Assembly (NCBI GenBank): GCA_003644265.1 | Contig: QNBX01000005.1 | Coordinates: 1 to 64,000 of the forward strand | Source of the DNA: Planctomycetota bacterium | GTDB taxonomy: Bacteria; Planctomycetota; B15-G4 | Reading direction: 5' to 3' | Length of the DNA stretch: 64,000 nucleotides | Part shown: piece by piece, positions 17,466 through 26,424 of the stretch | How the letters are laid out: every line of letters starts with the position of its first letter | Numbering within the stretch: the first letter of the stretch is position 1 | Program-made: the position numbers and the translations under genes | The notes under the pieces: model-generated | Seen by the model: only the letters and a program-made list of their open reading frames with translations | Told to the model about the DNA's origin: nothing | Databases searched by the model: none

Positions 17466-18517
17466 GCCAGCGGCTCCAGTCCATCGGTGAAGGCCGTCAG
17501 GTCCGGCGGCCAGGGCGACTCCAGCCGCATGGCGCCGGCCTCGGGGTGATCGAACTCCAGCGCGTGGCTGTGCAGAGCCTGGCGCGGCAGCTCCAGAAGT
17601 TCGAGGTCGGCCTCAGTCAGCGTGCGCGCGTGGTGCCGGATGAAAAGCTCGGGGTCCTTGCCATAGATCTTGTCGCCCACCACCGGGTGGCCGATGGCGG
17701 ACATGTGGACGCGGATCTGGTGGTGGCGCCCGGTGAGCAGTTCGATGTGCAGGCGTGTGTAGCCCTTCCAGCGGGACTCGACGCGCCAGCGCGTGCGCGA
17801 GGCCTGGCCCACGTCGTGGCGGATGGCGCGGGCGTTGCGGACCTCGCCGGAGATGGTGGGGCCGATGGGCAGGTCCACCAGTCCCGACTCGTCCACCAGC
17901 TCACCGTGCACCAGCACCAAGTACTCCTTGCCCACGGTGCGGCGCTCGAACTGCTTCTGCACGTGCAGCAGCGCGCGCTGGTTCTTGGCCACCACCAGCA
18001 CGCCCGAGGTCTCCAGGTCGAGCCGGTGACAGAGCTTGGGCACCACGTCCTTGGTCGGGTCGTCAAAGTCGCGGTAGGCGCGGTGCAGCGCGGTGATGAC
18101 CGTGAGGTGCAGCAGGCGCCCGGAGGGATGCACGGGCACGCCGGCCGGCTTGTCGATGCCGATCAGGTGGGCGTCCTCGAACAGCCGCGGCAGCTCCATA
18201 TCGTCCTGTTGCGACTGGACCAGATACTCGTCGCGCACGGGGCGTGGCAGGGTCACGCTGACGATCTCGCCCACCTTGAGCCTGCGGCTGGCGCGTGCGC
18301 TGCGTCCCTCCAGACCCACCAGCCCGTCGTCCAGCAGGCGCCGTGCCGAGGTGCGCGAGCGCCACGACAGACGCTTGGCCAGGAACTGATCCAGGCGCAG
18401 GTGCTCCTCGCCGTCCGCCACGCGGTATCGGAGGCTCTCGCGCCGGCCGTCCAGCAGCCGCACGTCGAAGTCCTCGCCCCGGCGGGCCCGCGCGGGACGG
18501 GCCTTGCGGGAGCCCAC
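17462..18517 (-). CDS. RluA-family pseudouridine synthase with S4 domain
   Basis: Isomerises specific uridines in rRNA or tRNA. 351 residues from the GTG at 18517, which lies 2 nt after the stop of the upstream gene. An S4 RNA-binding domain occupies about residues 40-90 (LRLDQFLAKRLSWRSR, RLLDDGLVGLEG). The catalytic motif HRLDLETSG has Asp167, followed by VGKEYLVLVHG and TGRHHQIRVHMSAIGHPVVGD, all classical for RluA/RluC/RluD. The target site cannot be assigned. Its end overlaps the tsaD start by 4 nt, indicating coupled translation. Confidence 0.9.
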   Translation of the reverse strand: MGSRKARPARARRGEDFDVRLLDGRRESLRYRVADGEEHLRLDQFLAKRLSWRSRTSARRLLDDGLVGLEGRSARASRRLKVGEIVSVTLPRPVRDEYLVQSQQDDMELPRLFEDAHLIGIDKPAGVPVHPSGRLLHLTVITALHRAYRDFDDPTKDVVPKLCHRLDLETSGVLVVAKNQRALLHVQKQFERRTVGKEYLVLVHGELVDESGLVDLPIGPTISGEVRNARAIRHDVGQASRTRWRVESRWKGYTRLHIELLTGRHHQIRVHMSAIGHPVVGDKIYGKDPELFIRHHARTLTEADLELLELPRQALHSHALEFDHPEAGAMRLESPWPPDLTAFTDGLEPLA

Positions 18518-18519
18518 GC

Positions 18520-20382
18520 TCAACGCCCCCGGTCGGGCTTCTTCTTGGGATGGGCGCGACCAGGCGGCAGCTCGGGCAGGTCGTCGGCCGGCTGGACGCG
18601 CACGGAGAAGCGCAGACCCAGCACGGCGTCGGGCAGGATCACCAGCTCTGCGGAGTGCTCGTCGAGCAGTTCGACATAGCCGCCTTCGGGCGTGGGCTTC
18701 ACCATCTTGAGGCCTTCCGACGGGGCAAAGTACATCACGATGCGCTCGGGCCAGCGCGGCATGCGCAGCAGCACCCGGCCCCCTACCAACCTCTTGCCCG
18801 AGTGAAACTGCTGCAGCTTGAGCCAACCGAAGCGCGTCGCCATGAACTGCGTCTCGATGCCCAGCTCGTCCGAGATCAGGCCGCGATCGGAGCCGGGCAG
18901 CAGGTGCAGCTCGTCGCCGTGGTCATCAAACAGCACCTCCCTCAGCAAGCTGCCCATGGCCAGCGCCCAGGCGCCGTCGGCCTCCCCGTCGGGGGACAGG
19001 CTACCGAAGCCCCAGCGCGACGTGCGATCGAGCAGTGAGGAGCACTGGGCCCAGGCCGTCACGTTGTCGCGGTCGTGGATCGCTCTGGAGAGCTGCTGCA
19101 TGCTGTCCTCGATACTGCCGGGCTGCACCGCCGCCCACGAGAACTCCGGCAGCAGCTCGGCGCCGCCCTGGCCGGAGCGATCCAGCACCGCCTTCAGGTC
19201 GAGGCGTACATTCTCGGGGTGCAGCCAGGGATCGACGGGCAGGCCCTCCGCCACGCCCGAGACCAGGAAACCCCTGAGCACATCGCCCAGGCTGATGGAC
19301 TGCATGTCGACCATGGACAGCCGGGCCACGCGCGCCAAGCCGTGCAAGAACATGAGCTGGCGTGCGGGCTCCAGTTCGGCCATGAGCTCCGGCGCCTGCT
19401 CCATCAGCTCGTTGAAGTAGGGCCCGGCGATCTCGTGCATGCCGACCTCGAAGATGACACCCAGCATCTGGGCCGAGACCGCGGCGTCCGTCGCCCGGCG
19501 GCCGTAGGGCTGGTCGGACAGGTGCGTGACCGCCTGGTAGGCAGAGCCCAGCGTGCGGATCTGAGCGACGGCGGCGACGTACGCGTCGCGGAAGCGCTCG
19601 TCCCCCATGACCATGCCGGAGAACTCGCCCAGGGCCCTGCCCTCCCAGCGCTGCTGATCGTCCAGGTCGCGGAAGCCGCGCCTGGCGACGGCGCGCTGGA
19701 AGCGCTCCTCGTTCACGGCGCCCGTGCTGGGCTGGCCAAACAACAAGGCCTCGACGTAGCGCTTGTTGCGCGGCGGCAGCGTGATGCGCCAGGCCAGACG
19801 CAGCGCCGGAGCGCTGGGCCCGTCGGGCGAGAGCACCTCGACGTCGGGGGCCAGGCCGGCCCACTGGGCCACGAGCTGACCGTCGCGCAAGATCGTGTGC
19901 TCGTTCTGCTCCCAGCGCTCGCCCACGGCGTAGGCGTGGGTCAGAGCGGGTCGCATGCCGTCACCCGCCGGCTCCGGATACAGCTCCAACCCGATGCGCA
20001 CGGTGATCGGGTCGCTCTCCTCGTTATGCAGCAGCACCCGCAGCCCCGTGGCCAGGCGCACGTCGGCCCCGGAGTTCTGGGTCACGCCCACGATCTCTCC
20101 CTCCGCCCGCCAGGACTCCGCCTGGTGACGCCAGACGTACTTGAGCCCCGGCCCCTTGGAGAACACGGGCCGCGTAAACGCGATCGGCTCACCGCTGTCG
20201 AGATCGACGAAGCGCGCCACCAGCGAGCCCACGTCGACCAAGCCGTCCGGCGTGACGCGAGCACCCAGAGGGGAGCCGTAGGAGCCCACGTGGACCGCAG
20301 CGGGAGGACCCTCGTGGGAGCCGGGGGCGACCGCCGGAGCGGCCAGAAACAGGAGTGAGGACAGCAAGAAGGTGGCAAGCAT
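18520..20382 (-). CDS. Secreted protein of unknown function (possibly glycoside-hydrolase-like)
   Basis: 620 residues with a signal peptide (MLATFLLSSLLFLAAPAVA). The first about 240 residues are beta-rich (VHVGSYGSPLGARVTPDGLVD ...), the middle is alpha-helical with many conserved-looking aromatic and acidic residues, and the C-terminal about 120 residues are again beta-rich, ending in a Lys/Arg-rich tail. This beta-sandwich plus alpha-barrel plus beta layout recalls six-hairpin glycosidases, but I see no decisive catalytic motif. First gene of an operon with rluA-type and tsaD genes; TATCAT lies 6 nt before its ATG. The link to RNA modification is probably just cotranscription. Confidence 0.65.
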   Translation of the reverse strand: MLATFLLSSLLFLAAPAVAPGSHEGPPAAVHVGSYGSPLGARVTPDGLVDVGSLVARFVDLDSGEPIAFTRPVFSKGPGLKYVWRHQAESWRAEGEIVGVTQNSGADVRLATGLRVLLHNEESDPITVRIGLELYPEPAGDGMRPALTHAYAVGERWEQNEHTILRDGQLVAQWAGLAPDVEVLSPDGPSAPALRLAWRITLPPRNKRYVEALLFGQPSTGAVNEERFQRAVARRGFRDLDDQQRWEGRALGEFSGMVMGDERFRDAYVAAVAQIRTLGSAYQAVTHLSDQPYGRRATDAAVSAQMLGVIFEVGMHEIAGPYFNELMEQAPELMAELEPARQLMFLHGLARVARLSMVDMQSISLGDVLRGFLVSGVAEGLPVDPWLHPENVRLDLKAVLDRSGQGGAELLPEFSWAAVQPGSIEDSMQQLSRAIHDRDNVTAWAQCSSLLDRTSRWGFGSLSPDGEADGAWALAMGSLLREVLFDDHGDELHLLPGSDRGLISDELGIETQFMATRFGWLKLQQFHSGKRLVGGRVLLRMPRWPERIVMYFAPSEGLKMVKPTPEGGYVELLDEHSAELVILPDAVLGLRFSVRVQPADDLPELPPGRAHPKKKPDRGR

Positions 20383-20388
20383 GGCGGG

Positions 20389-20394
20389 ATGATA
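20389..20394 (-). promoter_or_regulatory. Candidate -10 hexamer 6 nt before the ATG at 20382
   Basis: TATCAT on the minus strand, 6 nt upstream of the start codon of the three-gene operon that ends with tsaD. No Shine-Dalgarno is present, which fits a leaderless message. Confidence 0.5.
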
Positions 20395-20508
20395 CTCAGG
20401 GTGCGGCCTGGGTGTGAGGACGGGCGTCCCGCCAAACGCCTGGCTGCGCCGGCGGGCGCCGAGGCCCTGACCTCCGATGCCGGATCGTCGGCGCCCCCGC
20501 GGCGGGGC

Positions 20509-20514
20509 TAGAAT
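20509..20514 (+). promoter_or_regulatory. Candidate -10 hexamer 6 nt before the radical SAM gene
   Basis: TAGAAT on the plus strand, 6 nt before the ATG at 20521. It is arranged back to back with the TATCAT of the divergent gene, about 115 nt away. Confidence 0.5.
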
Positions 20515-20520
20515 GGTCCC

Positions 20521-21402
20521 ATGCGCTATGAAGGCAAGATCTACCGCCCGCCCAGCGAGGCCGACAGCCTGATCCTCCAGGCCACCATCGGCTGCAGCTA
20601 CAACCGCTGCAGCTACTGCGCCATGTACCAGGAGAAGCGCTTCCGCCCGCGCAAGCCGGCCGAGCTGCGCGAGGACATGGACCTGGCGGCCCGCTACCAC
20701 GGCCCGGAGAACGTGCGCCGGATCTTCCTGGCCGACGGGGACGCCCTGATCCTGCGCACCGCTCGCCTGCTCGAGATCTGCGATGAGCTGCGCCAGCGCT
20801 TCCCGCGGCTGCAGCGCATCTCGGCCTACGCCTCACCCCAGAGCCTGCTGGCCAAGAGCGTGGCCGAGCTCGAGCAGCTCAAGGCCGCGGGCCTGAGTCA
20901 ACATTACCTGGGCGCCGAGACCGGCCACCCCGAGGTGCTCGAGCTGATCGACAAGGGCGTCACGCGGGAGCAGTTGATCGACGGCGGGCGCCGGGTGGTG
21001 GACGCCGGCGCCAAGCTGAGCGTGATCCTGCTGCTGGGCATCGGCGGAGTGGAGCTGTCGCGCGAGCACGCCGAGGCCAGCGGCTCGCTGATCACGCAGA
21101 TCGACCCGCGCTTCGTGAGCACGCTGACCATCACGCCCGTGCCGGGCACACGCTTCCATGACGACGTGCAGGCCGGCCGCGTCGTGCTGCCGGACGAGCG
21201 CGGCATGCTGGCCGAGCAGCGTGACATGCTGGCGCACATGCAGCCGTCGCGCGCCATCTACCGCGGCAACCACGTCAGCAACTCGCTGCCTGTGGGCGGC
21301 AACCTGCCCCGTGACCGGGACAAGCTGCTGGCCCTGCTGGACCGCGCCCTGAGCGACGAGCGCGTGCCCCTGCGACGGCGGCCGAGCCCGGGGTCGCTGT
21401 AG
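20521..21402 (+). CDS. Radical SAM enzyme with Cx4Cx2C cluster motif
   Basis: A 293-residue, cytoplasmic, (beta/alpha) partial-barrel radical SAM protein. The cluster motif near the N-terminus reads GCSYNRCSYC: C25, C30 and C33, that is Cx4Cx2C instead of the usual Cx3Cx2C. It is followed by YRE-type AMYQEKRFRPR. Later segments include IFLADGDALIL, RISAYASPQSLLAKS, HYLGAETGHPEVL and ILLLGIGG, as in the Elp3/MiaB-like family often annotated simply as radical SAM protein. No auxiliary cluster or TRAM domain is visible. The substrate is unknown. The gene stands alone and converges on the next gene. Confidence 0.88.
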   Translation: MRYEGKIYRPPSEADSLILQATIGCSYNRCSYCAMYQEKRFRPRKPAELREDMDLAARYHGPENVRRIFLADGDALILRTARLLEICDELRQRFPRLQRISAYASPQSLLAKSVAELEQLKAAGLSQHYLGAETGHPEVLELIDKGVTREQLIDGGRRVVDAGAKLSVILLLGIGGVELSREHAEASGSLITQIDPRFVSTLTITPVPGTRFHDDVQAGRVVLPDERGMLAEQRDMLAHMQPSRAIYRGNHVSNSLPVGGNLPRDRDKLLALLDRALSDERVPLRRRPSPGSL

Positions 21403-21425
21403 CGGCGCATGCTGAGCAGCCCGGG

Positions 21426-22733
21426 CTACTTCGCCTCGGCCTCTGGCTCGGCAGCCTGCCAGCGGGGCTGGGGCGGCAGCCGCGGCGCCAGCAACGCCAG
21501 CACGGCCATGGCGGTGGAGTAGCTCTCGGTGCGCGGGAACACGCGGTCGTTCCAGCCGCCGCGCTGCTCCAACGTGCGCCAGAGCAGCACGCGCATGCGC
21601 TCCCGCCGCGCCGCGCGTGACGGCTCGGGCAGGTGCTCGGCGGCCACGGCCGCGTAGGTGTGTCCGAAGAAGAAGTAGTAGGGCGCCACGCCGAAGGGCG
21701 GCTTGTGCGTGCCCTGCTGGCTCTTGCGTTGAAGCAGGGCCTGCCAGTTCTGCTCGGCCAGGAAGCCGTCCACTGTGGCGGCCAGACGCTCGGCGTCGGA
21801 GCGACCGCCCAGGAACAGGGCCAGCTCGGCCATGGCGGAGCGCGCCGCGGCGCCCTGCATGGGCTCGGGCCGCTTGCCCGACGATCCACTGTAGGCGTAG
21901 GCAGAACTGGCGCCGCGCCCCGCCTCCAGGGCGTCCAGCGCCCGCGCCACCATGCCCGCGTCGACGTCGTGGCCCGCGGCCCGCGCGCTGAACAGCGCCA
22001 GCAGCGTCGCGCCGGTCATGAAGGGGCTGGAGCTCGAGCGCCCGGCGTAGTTCCAGCCGCCGCCCTTGAGTTGACCCGCCGCCAGCCTGCCGATCAGCTC
22101 CGGGATGGCCTCGCCCACCCGCGTCGCCAGCTGCTCGTCGCCCGCGAACAGGCCCTGGCCGCCCGCGCGCACGAAGAACGAGAGCGCGTAGGCCTGCCCC
22201 CAGCCGCGCACGTCATACGCCGTCTGAGCCCGAGCGGCCAGGCCGGGATCGTCCGCGATCATGTCGAGCATGAAGACCACTCCTCGCAGCACCGCCTGCC
22301 GACGCGCGTCGTCGAAGCCGGGCGCAGCGAACAGCGCCTCACACACGATGGCTGTGCCCCCTACGCGGTAGCCGGGCGGGATGCGGCCGTCGGGACCCAC
22401 GCGGTAGACGCCCTCGTAGGGCCACTCACGGCCCTCACCCGCGGAGGCGCTGCGCAGTCCCGCCAGGCGCCCACCTTCCTTGGCCTGCCAACCGGTCAGC
22501 TCATCGTCGGGCAGCACGCCCACAGGTGGATCCGGGACGTACAGCTCCTGGTTGGACAGCAACAGCGCGCAGGCCTTCTGCACGGCCGCGTCCACCAAGG
22601 CCTGAGAGGGAGCATCGTCGGCGAGAACCGCGGGCGCAGCACTCGCGACGGGCGTGACGGCCACGGCGTTCGCGGCGGACGCGAGCGCCACCCAGGCCAA
22701 CGACATCCAGAGGTGCGGCTTCACGGACTGCAT
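21426..22733 (-). CDS. Secreted protein with terpene-cyclase-like (alpha/alpha barrel) repeat pattern
   Basis: 435 residues with a signal peptide (cleavage probably near SAAPAVA, residues 30-36). The body is helical, with repeated Gly/aromatic segments (GGTAIVCEALF, GWGQAYALSFF, GGGWNYAGRSSSSPFMTGATLLAL, RGGWNDRVFPRTESYSTAMAVLAL) reminiscent of the prenyltransferase/squalene-oxidase repeat family widespread in Planctomycetota. No catalytic DxDD motif is seen, so cyclase activity is not implied. GGGAG lies 6 nt before the ATG at 22733. It is adjacent to, and on the same strand as, the carbonic anhydrase gene. Confidence 0.65.
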   Translation of the reverse strand: MQSVKPHLWMSLAWVALASAANAVAVTPVASAAPAVLADDAPSQALVDAAVQKACALLLSNQELYVPDPPVGVLPDDELTGWQAKEGGRLAGLRSASAGEGREWPYEGVYRVGPDGRIPPGYRVGGTAIVCEALFAAPGFDDARRQAVLRGVVFMLDMIADDPGLAARAQTAYDVRGWGQAYALSFFVRAGGQGLFAGDEQLATRVGEAIPELIGRLAAGQLKGGGWNYAGRSSSSPFMTGATLLALFSARAAGHDVDAGMVARALDALEAGRGASSAYAYSGSSGKRPEPMQGAAARSAMAELALFLGGRSDAERLAATVDGFLAEQNWQALLQRKSQQGTHKPPFGVAPYYFFFGHTYAAVAAEHLPEPSRAARRERMRVLLWRTLEQRGGWNDRVFPRTESYSTAMAVLALLAPRLPPQPRWQAAEPEAEAK

Positions 22734-22760
22734 GCGGGACTCCCGGAGAGATGTGCGCGG

Positions 22761-23567
22761 CTAGCGTACGGAGCTCATGACCACGCGGCCGTTGAGCGGC
22801 ATGACCGGGCGGTTGTTGCGCCCCAAGATGGACGCGATCTTGCGCAGCACGCGCGGCGTGACCCGAAGCCTCTCGCGCAGCACGATCCAGGTCACGCCCT
22901 CGGTGCAGGGCGGCGTGGTGAATGAGCCGGCGTACTGCCAGTAGCTGCGGTCGTCCGGGAAGAGCTCGAGCGGGTCGCGCCAATGAAGCAGGTCAGCCTC
23001 GTCGCCGGCGTGCAGCGGCAGGTCATCCACGTCCAGCTCCAGCTCCTCGTGAGCATCGCCGGCGCTGACGAGCACGGCCACCACCAGCACGCGGCCGCTG
23101 GCGTCGCGATGCACGTAGTGCATCTCAGCCGGCGCGTGCAGACCGTCGATGGTGTGCTCGCTCGGCGTGTGCAGGTGGTACTGCATCAGGTCGTAGCGCA
23201 GACCGCCAAAGAGCAGGTGGTTGTCCTCGTTCTCCGAGTGCTCGAGCGTGTGGCCGTCATTCACCCAGTGGGCGTTGGTGGCGTGGTAGCGCAGATCGAG
23301 GCTGGGCAACACGCCGCCCGGCGCGTCGGCCGGCACGATGTCGACGGGAGACTGCTCGCGGCCCTCGTCCGCCAGGCGGTAGTCGAGCGAGAGGCTGCCC
23401 CAGTGCTCCGGGCCGATCTCGCCCTCATAGCCCCAGTCGTGCTCGTGCTCGTCGGCCGAGAAGTACCAGTGGCCGTCCGCGGCGCAGCCCGCGCCGGCCA
23501 ACATCACGACCAGGCCCAGCGCCAGGGAGCTGGCCCGGGCTCGCAGCGCGGAGTAGCAAGCCTGCAT
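22761..23567 (-). CDS. Alpha-type carbonic anhydrase, lipoprotein
   Basis: Hydrates CO2 to bicarbonate in the periplasm or at the cell surface. 268 residues with a lipoprotein signal (VMLAGAGC, lipid-attachment Cys28). Zinc ligands H131 and H133 lie in QYHLHTPSEH, and H150 in APAEMHYVH; the substrate-pocket Thr region appears as SFTTPPCTEGV. These are the classical alpha-CA signatures. The start at 23567 has GGGAG 8 nt upstream. A His/Asp/Glu-rich stretch follows the lipobox. It ends 27 nt before the secreted repeat-protein gene, so the two may be cotranscribed. Confidence 0.93.
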   Translation of the reverse strand: MQACYSALRARASSLALGLVVMLAGAGCAADGHWYFSADEHEHDWGYEGEIGPEHWGSLSLDYRLADEGREQSPVDIVPADAPGGVLPSLDLRYHATNAHWVNDGHTLEHSENEDNHLLFGGLRYDLMQYHLHTPSEHTIDGLHAPAEMHYVHRDASGRVLVVAVLVSAGDAHEELELDVDDLPLHAGDEADLLHWRDPLELFPDDRSYWQYAGSFTTPPCTEGVTWIVLRERLRVTPRVLRKIASILGRNNRPVMPLNGRVVMSSVR

Positions 23568-23808
23568 CTCGAGGTCTCCCACGGGTGTGTCGGTTGTGAG
23601 CCGGTGCGCAGGGCGGTGCGGACCTCGCTCCGGAGGGTTCATGGCACCGATCTGCCGCGCCCCGGTCAAGGCCGGGCCTGCCCTCGCCGGTGCCCGCGCT
23701 GCTACGGTAGCCGGGCCCGCAGCTGGCGGCGCCGGCCTGCAGCTCGACCACGGGCAGCCTTGGCGCGCGCCCGCGCAACACCCATCTACAGCCCACGCCG
23801 AGGTTCCC

Positions 23809-25116
23809 GTGCGCACGCTCCTGCCCATCGCCCTCGCAGCACTCACGCAGCTCGCCTGCGCCACGACGGGCCAGTCGCCGCCCGTGGCGTTCACCGGCGC
23901 GCACCTGATCCCCGTGTCCGGTCCCGAGCTCGACGACGGCGTGCTCGTCGTGCAGGACGGGCGCATCCTGGCCGTGGGCGGACCGCGCACGGCCATCCCG
24001 GACGGCGCGCGCGTCATCGACGTGTCGGGCAAGGTCATCATGCCGGGGCTGGTCGACACACACAGCCACATCGGCGAGCCCTGGGGCGGCGACCAGAGCG
24101 GCCCCCTGCACCCTGACGCGCGCGCGCTCGACGCCATCAACGTGCGCCACCCATCCATCCAGCGCGCCCAGGCCGGCGGCGTCACCATCGCCAACCTCAT
24201 GCCCGGGTCGGGGCACCTCATGAGCGGTCAGACGGCGTATCTCAAGCTGCGCGACGGCCGCACCCTGGACGACCTGCTGCTGCGCGATGAGAGCGGCCGG
24301 GCCCTGGGCGGCATGAAGATGGCCAACGGCACCAACAGCCAGGATGATCCGCCCTTCCCCGGCACGCGCAGCAAGTCGGCGGCGCTGGTGCGCGAGCTGT
24401 TCAACCGGGCCCTGGCCTATCGCGCCAAGCAGCAGCGCGCCGGCGACGACCCCGACCAGGCGCCTGACCCCGACCTGGGTCTGGAGGCCGTGCTGGAGGT
24501 GCTCGACGGACGCCGCGTGGTGCACCACCACACCCACCGGCACGACGACATCATGACCGTGCTGCGCCTGCGCGAGGAGTTCGGCTTCCGATTGGTGCTG
24601 CAACACGCCTCGGAGGCCTGGCGCGTGGCCGACGAGATCGCCGCGGCCGGCGTGCCCTGCTCGGTGATCCTGATCGACTCCCCCGGCGGCAAGCTGGAGG
24701 CGCTGGACATGAGCTGGCAGACGGCCGGCATCCTGGAGCGCGCCGGCGTGGCCGTGGCCATGCACACCGACGACGCCATCAACGACAGCCGCCTGTTCCT
24801 GCGCTCGGCGGCCATGGCCCATCGCGCCGGCCTCTCGCGCGCGGGCGCCCTGGCGTCGGTCACCCTGGCGGGCGCGGCCATGCTCGATTTAGAGCAGCGC
24901 ACCGGCTCCCTGGAGGTGGGCAAGGACGCCGACTTCATCGTGCTCAGCGCCGACCCGCTGAGCGTCTACGCCCTCATCGAACAGACCTGGATCGACAGCG
25001 TCCAGGTCTTCGATCTCTCCGACCCGACCGACCGGCTCTGGGCCACGGGCGGCTGGGGCGCCAACGACGGCCCCGACAGCCCGGCCTTCCTCTGCTGCTA
25101 CGGGAGCGCACGCTGA
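23809..25116 (+). CDS. Amidohydrolase (imidazolonepropionase-like), lipoprotein, metal site intact
   Basis: 435 residues from the GTG at 23809 (GAGG 5 nt upstream), with a lipoprotein-like signal (LTQLACATTG). It is a typical composite amidohydrolase: N-terminal beta-sandwich (DDGVLVVQDGRILAVGG), barrel opening with PGLVDTHSHIG (HxH metal ligands), then HHHTHRHDD, LVLQHASE and VAMHTDD supplying further His and the catalytic Asp, and a C-terminal SLEVGKDADFIVLSADPL. Expected to hydrolyse a cyclic amide, imide or peptide-like substrate outside the cytoplasm. The stop overlaps the next paralogous gene as TGATG; a DASS transporter follows, suggesting a catabolic unit. Confidence 0.88.
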   Translation: MRTLLPIALAALTQLACATTGQSPPVAFTGAHLIPVSGPELDDGVLVVQDGRILAVGGPRTAIPDGARVIDVSGKVIMPGLVDTHSHIGEPWGGDQSGPLHPDARALDAINVRHPSIQRAQAGGVTIANLMPGSGHLMSGQTAYLKLRDGRTLDDLLLRDESGRALGGMKMANGTNSQDDPPFPGTRSKSAALVRELFNRALAYRAKQQRAGDDPDQAPDPDLGLEAVLEVLDGRRVVHHHTHRHDDIMTVLRLREEFGFRLVLQHASEAWRVADEIAAAGVPCSVILIDSPGGKLEALDMSWQTAGILERAGVAVAMHTDDAINDSRLFLRSAAMAHRAGLSRAGALASVTLAGAAMLDLEQRTGSLEVGKDADFIVLSADPLSVYALIEQTWIDSVQVFDLSDPTDRLWATGGWGANDGPDSPAFLCCYGSAR

Positions 25117-26420
25117 TGACGACCGCACTCATTCGGCGCACGCGCTGCGCGCAGACCCTGGCGCAGCGGGCATCGATGTACAGAACCCGAGCCACTGCGA
25201 CGACGCTGCCCATGGCGCTGCTCGCGCTGGCCCTGCTGAGCGGCGGCTTGCGGGCGCAGGACCTGGCCGTGCGCGGCGACGTGTTGCACACCATGGCCGG
25301 GGCGCCCATCAGCGACGGCGTCGTGGTCATCCGCGGCGGCCGCATCCAGGCCGTGGGCCCGGCCGCGAGCACGCCCGTGCCCGAGGGCATGACCGTGCTG
25401 CGCGCGCCGGTGGTGGTGCCCGGCCTGATCGACGCTCACACCACCGTGGGCCTCACCGGCTGGAGCAACCAGGATCAGGATCAGGACCAGCTCGACGGCA
25501 GCGACCCGATCCAGCCCGAGCTGCGCGCGCTGGACAGCTACAACGCGCGCGACCCGCTGGTGGCGCACCTGAACGGGCTCGGCATCACGACGGTGCACAC
25601 CGGCCACGCGCCGGGCGCCGTCATCTCCGGGCAGAGCATGATCGTGAAGACGCGCAGCGGCACGGTGGAGAGCGCGCTGGTGGTGGCCGAGGCCATGGTC
25701 TGCGCCACCCTCGGCGACCAAGCCAAGGCGTCCGGCAAGCAGAGTCCGGGCACCCGCAGCAAGGCCGCGGCCCTGCTGCGCCAGGCGCTGGTGGACGCGC
25801 GCATCTACGCCGAGGGCATAGCCCACGACGACCCGGCCGAGCGCCCCGACCGCGACCTGCGCAAGGAGACCCTGGCCCGCGTGCTGAGCGGCGAGCTGCC
25901 GCTGCTGGTGACCGCGCAGCGTCACCACGACATCGCCACCGCCCTGCGCATGGCCGCGGAGTTCGGCTTTACGCTGGTGCTGGACGGCGCCGCGGAGGCG
26001 CACCAGCTGCTGCCCGAGATCAAGGCCGCGGGCGTGCCGGTCATCCCGCACCCCATGATGGCTCGCGCCTGGGGCCCCAGCTCGCCCTTCGCCAACGCCA
26101 GCTTCGAGACGCCGCGCCTGCTGCTGGAGGCCGGCATCCCCATGGCGCAGCAGAGCGGCTTCGAGGACTACGTGCCCAAGGTGCGCGTGCTGCACCTGGA
26201 GGCGGCCATCGCCGGGCGCTGGGGCCTGAGCTGGGAGGACAACCTCGCGTCGATCACGCGCGAGTCCGCGCGCCTGCTGGGCCTGGGCGACACCCTGGGC
26301 ACGCTCGAGCCCGGCAAGCACGGCGACGTGGCGCTCTTCGACGGCGACCCCTTCGAGTACACGACGCACTGCCTGGGCACCGTCATCGAGGGCGTCGTGA
26401 CCAGCGACGGCGAGCGCTGA
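25116..26420 (+). CDS. Amidohydrolase paralogue with degenerate metal site
   Basis: 434 residues, same architecture as the upstream gene, with a signal sequence around residues 30-50 (MALLALALLSGGLRAQ). Every metal or catalytic position differs: PGLIDAHTTVG instead of DTHSH, TAQRHHD instead of HTHRHDD, LVLDGAAE instead of LQHASE, and MAQQSGFED instead of MHTDD. The rest of the barrel and the C-terminal LEPGKHGDVALFDGDPF are retained. It is probably a non-catalytic partner subunit, or an enzyme with altered chemistry. Translation is coupled to the first gene by TGATG, and the transporter gene starts 4 nt after its stop. Confidence 0.82.
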   Translation: MTTALIRRTRCAQTLAQRASMYRTRATATTLPMALLALALLSGGLRAQDLAVRGDVLHTMAGAPISDGVVVIRGGRIQAVGPAASTPVPEGMTVLRAPVVVPGLIDAHTTVGLTGWSNQDQDQDQLDGSDPIQPELRALDSYNARDPLVAHLNGLGITTVHTGHAPGAVISGQSMIVKTRSGTVESALVVAEAMVCATLGDQAKASGKQSPGTRSKAAALLRQALVDARIYAEGIAHDDPAERPDRDLRKETLARVLSGELPLLVTAQRHHDIATALRMAAEFGFTLVLDGAAEAHQLLPEIKAAGVPVIPHPMMARAWGPSSPFANASFETPRLLLEAGIPMAQQSGFEDYVPKVRVLHLEAAIAGRWGLSWEDNLASITRESARLLGLGDTLGTLEPGKHGDVALFDGDPFEYTTHCLGTVIEGVVTSDGER

Positions 26421-26424
26421 GCCC

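Noticed and set aside
21426..22733. Squalene-hopene or terpene cyclase
   Set aside because: Only the general helical repeat look is shared; no DxDD or QW-repeat core is evident and the protein is exported.
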